From Clostridia bacterium (lineage in GTDB: Bacteria; Bacillota; Clostridia; Christensenellales; Aristaeellaceae): a DNA stretch of 12,576 nucleotides. Both the position numbers and the translations under genes were made by a program. Below are positions 1 through 5,936 of the stretch, piece after piece (position 1 is the first letter of the stretch; each line of letters begins with the position of its first letter). Location: contig JAEDKS010000059.1 in the NCBI GenBank assembly GCA_016295665.1, positions 1-12,576 on the forward strand. Direction: 5' to 3'. The notes under the pieces are model-generated. The model had not been told where the DNA came from, did no database searches, and saw nothing but the letters and a program-made list of their open reading frames with translations.

Positions 1-131
1 GCCGGGTGCCGGGGGGACGGGGTGCCCGGGCACACCGACAGGGCCGGGTGCCGGCACACCGGTGACACAGCGAGCACCGGCGGCACGGCGAACACCGGCG
101 CGGGCCGCCCGGGCCGGGGCGGGCGGGACGG
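1..131. repeat. GC-rich non-coding stretch with palindromes and an 18-bp tandem repeat
   Basis: No gene is supported here. The stretch is extremely GC-rich. It holds two perfect palindromes, GTGCCCGGGCAC at 22-33 and GTGCCGGCAC at 48-57. It also holds an imperfect 18-bp tandem repeat: units at 57-74 and 75-92 match at 14 of 18 positions, and a partial third unit starts at 93. A hairpin (CCGCCCG/CGGGCGG, 105-126) lies directly after the mntP stop codon and could act in mntP transcript termination or 3' protection, but it lacks a U-tract. Plus-strand reading frames remain open here, which is expected at this GC content and is not evidence of a gene. The C-terminal end of a plus-strand gene entering from the left cannot be excluded. 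Confidence 0.5.
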
Positions 132-707
132 TCAGCCGAGGAGGCCGAGGTGCTCCAGGAGGATCTTCAGGCCCATCAGGACAAGGACACAGCCGCCGAA
201 TAGCTCCGCTTTGCTCTTGTATCTGGCGCCGAATACGCTGCCGACCTTCACGCCCAGGGCGCTCAGGAGGAAGGTCGTCAGGCCGATGAAGATGACCGCC
301 GCCCAGATGTTCACGCCGGGGAGCACCGCGAAGGTCACGCCGGTGGCCAGGGCGTCAATGCTGGTGGCGACGGCCAGGGGAATCATGGTGCGGACGGAGA
401 ACGAGGCGTCCAGCGCTTCGGCTTCGCCCTTGCCCAGGGATTCGCGGATCATGTTGGCGCCGATGAAGGCCAGCAGGCCAAAGGCCACCCAGTGGTCAAA
501 GCCCTCGATGTACACCGCGAAGCGCGTGCCCAGAAAGTAGCCGATGAGCGGCATCAGCGCCTGAAAGCCGCCGAAGTACACGCCCACGCACAGCATGTGC
601 TTCCCCTTCGCCTGCCCCACCGACAGGCCCTTGCAGATGCTCACCGCGAAGGCGTCCATGCTCAGGCCCACCGCGATGATGAACAGCTCCGCCAAACTCA
701 GTCCCAT
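132..707 (-). CDS. mntP: Manganese efflux pump MntP
   Basis: Inner-membrane exporter that removes excess Mn2+ from the cytoplasm. The 191-residue product matches the usual family length (about 185-190). It shows the two-fold internal repeat of the family: each half carries a conserved membrane-embedded aspartate, D18 in SMDAFAVS and D118 in ATSIDALATG, which are metal-site residues known for this family. About six membrane segments are visible (roughly residues 5-25, 38-59, 70-87, 107-128, 132-152 and 168-188). I chose the ATG at 707 over the upstream in-frame start at 761. It is preceded by an AGGAGG ribosome site at good spacing, the family begins at this MxLxELxxIAxGLSMDAF position, and the upstream codons lie in the riboswitch terminator. 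The gene is monocistronic, with its own promoter and Mn2+ riboswitch. The family assignment is firm; transport itself is inferred from homology. Confidence 0.95.
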   Translation of the reverse strand: MGLSLAELFIIAVGLSMDAFAVSICKGLSVGQAKGKHMLCVGVYFGGFQALMPLIGYFLGTRFAVYIEGFDHWVAFGLLAFIGANMIRESLGKGEAEALDASFSVRTMIPLAVATSIDALATGVTFAVLPGVNIWAAVIFIGLTTFLLSALGVKVGSVFGARYKSKAELFGGCVLVLMGLKILLEHLGLLG

Positions 708-742
708 GCGTTTCTCCTCCTGTGTCGGCGCGGCGTGGATGG

Positions 743-790
743 AAAAACGAGACCCATTCATTCCTGCCGCGCAAGTCTGAATAAGTCTCG
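743..790 (-). terminator. Riboswitch expression-platform terminator of mntP
   Basis: On the minus strand CGAGACUUAUUCA (from 790 to 778) pairs fully with UGAAUGGGUCUCG (760 to 748), a 13-bp stem with two G-U wobbles and a 17-nt loop, followed directly by five U (747-743). The 5' arm overlaps the 3' strand of the aptamer P1 helix (785-777). Ligand-stabilised P1 and the terminator are therefore mutually exclusive, which predicts an ON switch with Mn2+. Confidence 0.88.
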
Positions 791-872
791 TCGCTCTCTA
801 CAAAGCCAGGAGCGCGCGCTCCATTGTGTTGACTTCGTAACGCATCGCTGCGCCGACTACTCCCTTAAACAG
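777..872 (-). ncRNA. yybP-ykoY manganese riboswitch aptamer
   Basis: This is the Mn2+-sensing leader of mntP. Reading the minus strand, the diagnostic GGGAGUAG element lies at 864-857 and the distal GCGACGAGAC element at 794-785, both hallmarks of this class. They are joined by intervening helical segments. The P1 helix pairs CUGUUUAAG (872-864) with CUUAUUCAG (785-777), with two U-U mismatches in the middle. The transcript start expected from the upstream promoter is about 870, so the 5' boundary given may run 1-2 nt too far. Known members of the class sit in front of mntP/yebN, yybP and P-type ATPase genes. Here the downstream gene is mntP, which supports the call. Confidence 0.92.
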
Positions 873-876
873 AACT

Positions 877-905
877 ATTGTACCACAGGGGCCCCCGCCT
901 GTCAA
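877..905 (-). promoter_or_regulatory. Sigma-A promoter of mntP
   Basis: A perfect -35 box TTGACA (905-900), a spacer of exactly 17 bp, and a -10 box TACAAT (882-877). The predicted start near 870 coincides with the 5' edge of the riboswitch P1 helix. Confidence 0.9.
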
Positions 906-922
906 GGGGCACGGTACAAAGC

Positions 923-958
923 GCCCCCGGTCGGGGCTGAAGGCGCTCCGCCGGGGGC
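923..958 (-). terminator. Terminator after the solute-binding protein gene
   Basis: The hairpin pairs GCCCCCGG (958-951) with CCGGGGGC (930-923) around a 20-nt loop that contains extra pairing options. It begins 9 nt after the stop codon. The following U-run is short (GCUUUG), so termination may be incomplete. It ends just before the mntP promoter. Confidence 0.65.
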
Positions 959-967
959 TTTCAGGGA

Positions 968-2761
968 TTACTCCATGTCGTACATGTCGCAGGTCAGGGC
1001 CCACTTGATCGCGGCCTCGCCCTTGCTCCACTCCACGCAGTCCGCGTAGCCGTACTGGTTGCACAGCTTCCGCATCTCGTTCAGGTGGAAGTTGAACTCG
1101 CCGTCGCTCTTGGCGAAGATGCAGCGCCAGGAGTAGGTCGTGATCGTGGTGGTCACCTGGCTCCACTTGACCTCCAGCTCCGTGGACTTCTGGCTCTCGG
1201 CGTAGGGCACATCCGGGGCCACCAGATAGCTGTCGGTGCCGCGGGCTTCCATGTACTGGTCAGCCAGCGTGTAGCCCGACCACTCGCGCCAGTCCTCCTG
1301 AATCGGATAGGTCACGGCGGTCACGTAGCTCTCCCAGGAGTCCTTGTTGAAGGTCTCGCCCTTCTTGCTCTCCGGGTCGGGGTTCACGAAGTCGACGTTC
1401 AGGGTGGTGTTGTTGATCTGAATCTTGCCGTCGTTGAAGTTGCCGGACAGGGTGTAGCTCTTGCCGGTGTAGGGGGACACCCACTCCACGCCGGACAGGT
1501 CATACTTGGTGTCCTTGTTGCAGGCCGCGCCCAGCTCGGTGAAGTACATGCCGCCCTCGGCGTCGTAGTCCCACATCAGACCACGGGGGCCGTAGTTGAT
1601 CGCCATGGTGCCCTCGGGCGTGGCCAGCCAGTCCAGAATCGCCAGGCACAGCTCGGGGTACTCGGTCTTGGCGCCGATGGACCAGATGCGGTTGCCGCCG
1701 CTGTCGCCCAGGCCGTAGACGATGGGGGTCGCCGCGTCCGGCACTCGGGAGTACATGTACTTGCCCGCCGCCATGTGCGCGTCGGTGTTGTAGGCCTGGC
1801 TGCCCGCGTAGTTGAAGATCGACCAGAAGGTGCCGCTGTTCTTCAGCTTCTCGTTGGCGTTGTCATAGGTCTGGGTCATGGAGTTGGGGTCCAGCAGGTT
1901 CTCCCGGTACAGCCGGTTGAAGAACTGCAGCATCTCCAGATAGGGGCTGCCGTCGTCCAGCGCGGGATAGTAGTCGCCGGTCTGGGGGTTGTAGTGACCC
2001 ATGGCCAGCTCGTCATAGCCGTAGTACGCGGAGGCCAGCGCCTTGACGTACATGACCATGGTGCCGTCCCAGTCGGGCCACACGGACACCGCGTAGGTCT
2101 CGTTGCCCGCGTCATCCTTGGGGCAGATCTCCTTCATCTGCTTGAACACCGCCAGCAGGCTGTCCAGATCGGTGATGTCCGGATAGCCCAGCTGCTTGTA
2201 CAGGTCCCAGCGGATGTCCCAGGAGTACATGAAGCTCTGGTGCGCGCCGGTGGTGAAGGCCACGGAGTGACCGAAGCCCAGCACCTTGTCCACGCCCACG
2301 GAGCTGTTGATGGTGCGGTTGGTCTCCAGGGCGGCGGTGTAGTTCTGGGCCAGATACGGCGCGTAGATGTCCATCAGCTTGCCGTCGCCCCAGTCCTCCT
2401 CCCAGTCAAAGAGCATGCCCGCAGCCACGGCCTTCTTGTAGTCGTCGCCGTTGCTGCCCCAGACCACCAGGTCGCCCAGGTTGCCGGAGGCCATGCGGGT
2501 CTCGTAGGTGCCGTCCTGGTCGGGGACGATGTTGATCTCCACGTTGAACAGGTCCTTGAGCAGGGTGGCGCTCCAGCCCGTCTGGATGCCGGAGTAGTTC
2601 GCCAGCTGGCTGTAGCAGGTCAGGGTCACGGTGGGCTCATCCAGCGGGAAGAGCTCGTAGAGGTCCGCCGGGGCCTTGTACCAGTCCGCCAGCGCGGGGG
2701 TCGCCCCCAGCAGCAGCGCGCAGACCAGCGTCAGGGCCAGCACTCGGGTCAGTTTTTTCAT
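968..2761 (-). CDS. Extracellular solute-binding protein of a CUT1 sugar ABC importer (LplA-like)
   Basis: Substrate-capturing component of the carbohydrate importer whose two permeases lie directly upstream. The 597-residue protein is of the long LplA-like solute-binding type, rich in Trp/Tyr, with typical segments such as DLVVWGS, the DWLATPEGTMAINYGPRG region (a common C-lobe feature of the family) and an SBP-like alternation of lobes. The signal peptide is residues 1-25 (KK start, hydrophobic core, cleavage predicted at ALA/DW). No lipobox is present: the only Cys in the leader, C14, is preceded by LV rather than A/G. The protein should therefore be secreted rather than lipid-anchored, which is unusual for a Gram-positive importer. 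The ATG at 2761 follows AAAGGAG at a slightly long spacing. It is last in the operon behind a small intergenic hairpin and is followed by a terminator. The substrate cannot be told from sequence; oligo- or polysaccharide fragments are plausible. Confidence 0.88.
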   Translation of the reverse strand: MKKLTRVLALTLVCALLLGATPALADWYKAPADLYELFPLDEPTVTLTCYSQLANYSGIQTGWSATLLKDLFNVEINIVPDQDGTYETRMASGNLGDLVVWGSNGDDYKKAVAAGMLFDWEEDWGDGKLMDIYAPYLAQNYTAALETNRTINSSVGVDKVLGFGHSVAFTTGAHQSFMYSWDIRWDLYKQLGYPDITDLDSLLAVFKQMKEICPKDDAGNETYAVSVWPDWDGTMVMYVKALASAYYGYDELAMGHYNPQTGDYYPALDDGSPYLEMLQFFNRLYRENLLDPNSMTQTYDNANEKLKNSGTFWSIFNYAGSQAYNTDAHMAAGKYMYSRVPDAATPIVYGLGDSGGNRIWSIGAKTEYPELCLAILDWLATPEGTMAINYGPRGLMWDYDAEGGMYFTELGAACNKDTKYDLSGVEWVSPYTGKSYTLSGNFNDGKIQINNTTLNVDFVNPDPESKKGETFNKDSWESYVTAVTYPIQEDWREWSGYTLADQYMEARGTDSYLVAPDVPYAESQKSTELEVKWSQVTTTITTYSWRCIFAKSDGEFNFHLNEMRKLCNQYGYADCVEWSKGEAAIKWALTCDMYDME

Positions 2762-2791
2762 GTCACATCAGGCTCCTTTCCTATTGTTTCA

Positions 2792-2805
2792 CGGCCCGGG
2801 GGCCG
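2792..2805 (-). other. Intercistronic hairpin between permease and binding-protein genes
   Basis: The 14-nt near-perfect inverted repeat CGGCCCCCGGGCCG lies in the 69-nt gap between the permease stop and the binding-protein start. It has no U-tract, so it is not a terminator. Hairpins here often protect the 5' end of a processed binding-protein mRNA and raise its level over the permeases. That role is inferred. Confidence 0.5.
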
Positions 2806-2830
2806 CAAAATCCCATTCGGTACGCTTCCA

Positions 2831-4291
2831 TCAGCCCTTCACGGCACCCAGCATGATGCCCTTGACGAAGAACCGCTGCATGAAGGGGTACACCAGCAGG
2901 ATGGGGATGATGGTCACCATGGAGATGGTGTACTTGATAACCTTGCCGGAGAGCATGTTCTCCACGTTCTGCGCCGTGGCGCCCGAGGAGGACGACATGA
3001 TCGCCGCCAGGTTCGTGGACTGGTTCAGGTAGGTGTACAGACGGTGCTGCAGGGTGTACAGGTCGGGGCGGCTGGTCATGAGCAGCAGGGAGTCCTGGAA
3101 GGAGTTCCAGTTGCCCACCGCGCCGAAGATCGAAATGGTCGCCAGAATCGGAATCGACAGGGGCCAGATGATCTTCACGAACACCGTGCCCGTGCCCGCG
3201 CCGTCGATGATCGCGGATTCCTCCAGGGAAGCCGGGATGCTCTCGATGTAGGTCTTGACGAGGATGATGTTGTAGGGGGCGATCATGCCCGGGATGATGT
3301 AGGCCAGGAAGTTGTCCGTCAGGCCCAGCATCAGCATGTTGGTGTACCAGGGAATCAGGCCGGCGTTGAAGTACATGGTCATGACCAGCGCCCGGTACCA
3401 CAGCTTGCGCCGCCACATGCCCGTCTTGGTCACCAGATAGCCCGCCCACGCGGAGCACACCACCATCAGCGCCGTGCCCAGAATCGTGCGGGCCACCGTC
3501 ACGATGACCGACGAGCCCAGGTCGGACACGTCACGCAGGTTGTAGTAGTTCGTCAGGTGCACGCCCTTGGGGTAGAAGTTGATGAGGCCCGCAGAGACCA
3601 GCGAGTTGTCCGAGATGGTGTTGATGAACAGATAGTAGAACGGGAAGATGCACAGCAGGGTGAAGATCACGAACACCACGGTGACGATGGTCTCGAACAG
3701 GGGCTGCTGCGAGAACACCGCGTAGCTCACCAGCAGGCCCAGCAGGCACGCGATGAGCACGTTGAGCACCAGATTCGGGCTCACGGGGCTCTCGGGCAGG
3801 GTGGCGGCGGTCAGCTTGGAGGTGGTATCCGCCACGTCCTTGCCGGCCTTCGCCGCCACGGCCTCGTTCATGGCCTGCGCCCAGGCGTTCGCCACGGTCT
3901 GCGCCTCCTCCGGGGAGGTGCCCGTGCCGCTCAGGTTGAAGGTGGTCGTCCAGTAGGTGCTGGCGGAGACCCGCTTCGCCATGTCCTTGGCGGAAAGGGT
4001 CAGGCCCGCGCCCTCCGCCGCCCGGCGCAGGGTGGCCTCATCCTCCAGCTCGGCGCGGAAATAGTCGCACAGATCCACCGCGCTGTTGTTGTTCGCGTAC
4101 CAGAAGGAGTCCTCCAGCAGCGCGCTGTCCACCTCCAGACGGGCGGTGGACTGGTACACCGGCACGGCGATGAACGTCGAGTACGCCCACGCCACCAGGC
4201 CGCACAGCGCCGTCACCCCCACAATCAGCAGGAAACGGGTCAGGAGCGGCAGCTTCTTCTTCCGGCGGTTGTTGTTCTTCGCTTGACTCAT
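2831..4291 (-). CDS. Wzz/YveK-like domain fused to a CUT1 ABC transporter permease (LplC/YtcP-like)
   Basis: The 486-residue membrane protein is two modules in one frame. Residues 1-193 look like a Gram-positive polysaccharide co-polymerase (Wzz/CpsC/YveK type): a basic N-terminus, TM1 (about 20-43), the motif VPVYQSTARLEVDS right after it, an external alpha-helical segment, then a Pro-rich stretch LPESPVSPN before TM2 (about 174-193). Residues 198-486 form a complete carbohydrate permease of the LplC/MalG kind, with about six TM segments and the EAA coupling loop EESAIIDGAGTGTVFVKIIWP (357-377), which docks the ATPase. Ordinary LplC proteins are about 290-300 residues and lack the first module. 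The ATG at 4291 is chosen because GGGGGGTGAG lies at good spacing; a TTG at 4309 overlaps the previous stop and sits within that ribosome site. The gene starts 14 nt after the first permease gene ends. The permease role is sure; the role of the fused domain is unknown. Confidence 0.88.
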   Translation of the reverse strand: MSQAKNNNRRKKKLPLLTRFLLIVGVTALCGLVAWAYSTFIAVPVYQSTARLEVDSALLEDSFWYANNNSAVDLCDYFRAELEDEATLRRAAEGAGLTLSAKDMAKRVSASTYWTTTFNLSGTGTSPEEAQTVANAWAQAMNEAVAAKAGKDVADTTSKLTAATLPESPVSPNLVLNVLIACLLGLLVSYAVFSQQPLFETIVTVVFVIFTLLCIFPFYYLFINTISDNSLVSAGLINFYPKGVHLTNYYNLRDVSDLGSSVIVTVARTILGTALMVVCSAWAGYLVTKTGMWRRKLWYRALVMTMYFNAGLIPWYTNMLMLGLTDNFLAYIIPGMIAPYNIILVKTYIESIPASLEESAIIDGAGTGTVFVKIIWPLSIPILATISIFGAVGNWNSFQDSLLLMTSRPDLYTLQHRLYTYLNQSTNLAAIMSSSSGATAQNVENMLSGKVIKYTISMVTIIPILLVYPFMQRFFVKGIMLGAVKG

Positions 4292-4305
4292 ACGCTCACC
4301 CCCCG

Positions 4306-5757
4306 TCAAATGATGCTCTCGCCGCGCACGGCCTTGGAGATGCCATTGGCCGCGAACAGCAGAACCACGCCGATGATGGACTTCGCCATGCCCACCACGA
4401 TGGACAGCTCCGTGGAGCCGCTCTGGAACATCTGGTAGACGTAGAGGTCCAAGACCTGAATCACGTCGGAGTTGATGGCGTTATGGAACACCAGGTACTG
4501 CTCCATGCCGTTGGACAGGATGCCCGCCACGCTCATGAGCAGCATGACGCAGTAGGTCGGCATCAGGCCCGGCACCGTGATGTGCCAGATGCAGCGGAAA
4601 CGGTTCGCGCCGTCCACGCGGGCCGCCTCGTAGAGCTGCTGGTCGATGCCGGAGATACCGGCGATGTACACGATGGCGCTCCAGCCCAGGCCCTTCCAGG
4701 TGCCCCACAGGAGCATCTTCAGCCAGGTGTGGTCGGCGGAGGCCAGATAGTCCGTGTTCGCGCCGGTGACGCCCATGACGTTGCGGAGGAAGCTGTTCAG
4801 GAAGCCGTCCGTGGAGAAGATCGCCAGGGCGATGGAGTACACCAGCACCCACGAGATGAAGTTCGGGATGGTGGTGAAGGTCTGGACGAAGCGCTGGAAC
4901 TTGGTGGACTTGACCTCCGCCAGCAGGATGGCGAAGGCCACCGGGAACCAGCTGGTCAGAATGCCCAGACCCGACATGGCGAGGGTATTGCGCAGCACGC
5001 GCACCATGTCGCTCAGGTTGGCCTGACCGAACAGGAGGTTGAACCAGTACAGGCCCATGAAGTCACCCATGGAGCCGTCGGGCTGGTAGTCGAAGAACGC
5101 GAAGCGCCAGCCGTAGATGGGCAGGTAGCAGAAGATGAAGGTCAAGACCAGCACCGGCAGGAACATCAGGAACAGCCGGTACTTCTCCTCCATCTCCATC
5201 CTTTCCTCCACCTCTTTGGGGAGGCGGAGCCACACGAGGAGCGCCGAGACGGTGATGAGCAGCGCCAGCGCCGCGAACACCCACAGGCCATCGGGCACCA
5301 TGGGCGTCACGCGGGTGGAGCTCACGCCGGTGAAGCCCCGGTAGGCCGCCCAGATGACGCCGACACCCGCCAGCATCACCGCGCCGCCGCCCACGGGCAG
5401 CAGGCACCCCACCCGCTTCATGCGGTTGTTGCCCAGGCTCATGCAGGCGCCCGCCACGTTCAGCAGGATGCCCAGGATCATCACGATGGCGCCCGCCATG
5501 AGCAGGTAGATCATGCCGGGGGTGATCTCCGAGCGGCGCAGCGCCAGCTTCAGGCCGTCGGTGACGGTCGAATAGGACAGCGCCGTGGTGAACAGCGACA
5601 GGTTGTGGTTGATCTCCGCCAGAATGCGGCCCGGGTTCACCTGCGGAAAGAACACCAGCAGGCCCGTCAGAATGACCAGCACCCGGTTCAGCCGCAGCAG
5701 GTGATTGGCCTTCGGCTTCGCCGCGGCCCTGCGCGTCAGGGACACATTTGCTTGCAT
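4306..5757 (-). CDS. CUT1 ABC transporter permease (LplB-like) with a ~190-residue N-terminal membrane extension
   Basis: First permease of the sugar importer. Residues 191-483 are a normal LplB/MalF-type core: TM1 with the typical FLPVLVLTFIFCYLPIYGWRFAFFDYQ (about 197-224), about six TM segments in all, and an EAA loop YEAARVDGANRFRCIWHITVP (376-396) that contacts the ATPase. Family members are normally about 295-320 residues. Residues 1-190 are extra and hold about four hydrophobic segments (25-38, 83-103, 119-137, 158-177) plus a short external loop. They end in a charged linker KEVEERMEMEEKYR. I do not recognise the extension. I chose the ATG at 5757, which follows GGGAGGAG at 5-nt spacing, rather than in-frame starts further upstream (to 5856) that lie in the terminator and spacer region. 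It is followed after 14 nt by the second permease. No convincing promoter lies in front of it. Confidence 0.88.
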   Translation of the reverse strand: MQANVSLTRRAAAKPKANHLLRLNRVLVILTGLLVFFPQVNPGRILAEINHNLSLFTTALSYSTVTDGLKLALRRSEITPGMIYLLMAGAIVMILGILLNVAGACMSLGNNRMKRVGCLLPVGGGAVMLAGVGVIWAAYRGFTGVSSTRVTPMVPDGLWVFAALALLITVSALLVWLRLPKEVEERMEMEEKYRLFLMFLPVLVLTFIFCYLPIYGWRFAFFDYQPDGSMGDFMGLYWFNLLFGQANLSDMVRVLRNTLAMSGLGILTSWFPVAFAILLAEVKSTKFQRFVQTFTTIPNFISWVLVYSIALAIFSTDGFLNSFLRNVMGVTGANTDYLASADHTWLKMLLWGTWKGLGWSAIVYIAGISGIDQQLYEAARVDGANRFRCIWHITVPGLMPTYCVMLLMSVAGILSNGMEQYLVFHNAINSDVIQVLDLYVYQMFQSGSTELSIVVGMAKSIIGVVLLFAANGISKAVRGESII

Positions 5758-5857
5758 CCGTACTCCTCCCATGCTATCAGATTCTCCGCTCCCGCCCCCG
5801 AGGCGCCCGCCCGGTGCGTCCTCCCATGCCGATTTCTTCCAGCGGGTTCCGGACATG

Positions 5858-5877
5858 AAAAAGAGGCCGGCGGCCTC
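5858..5877 (-). terminator. Short terminator between the repeat-protein gene and the permease operon
   Basis: GAGGCC-GCC-GGCCTC (5877-5863) followed by five U (5862-5858). It lies about 60 nt after the stop of the repeat-protein gene and about 100 nt before the first permease start. A 6-bp stem with a 3-nt loop is compact, so partial read-through is plausible. Because I see no promoter between it and 5757, read-through may feed the permease genes. Confidence 0.75.
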
Positions 5878-5936
5878 CGGGCAGAGCGGCAGAGCGCCGC
5901 CCTGTCCGGAGGGATCGCAGGGCTCAGGGGTTGGAC

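Noticed and set aside
1085..4438. A 1117-codon open frame on the plus strand opposite the binding-protein and permease genes
   Set aside because: It is a shadow of the minus-strand genes: low-complexity translation rich in V, H, Q, R and G, no recognisable domain, and it runs across several gene boundaries. High GC content leaves antisense frames open.
5758..5785. Extended -10-like TGATAGCAT in front of the first permease
   Set aside because: It lies only about 15 nt before the ATG, overlaps the ribosome site once transcribed, and has no -35 box at a suitable distance.
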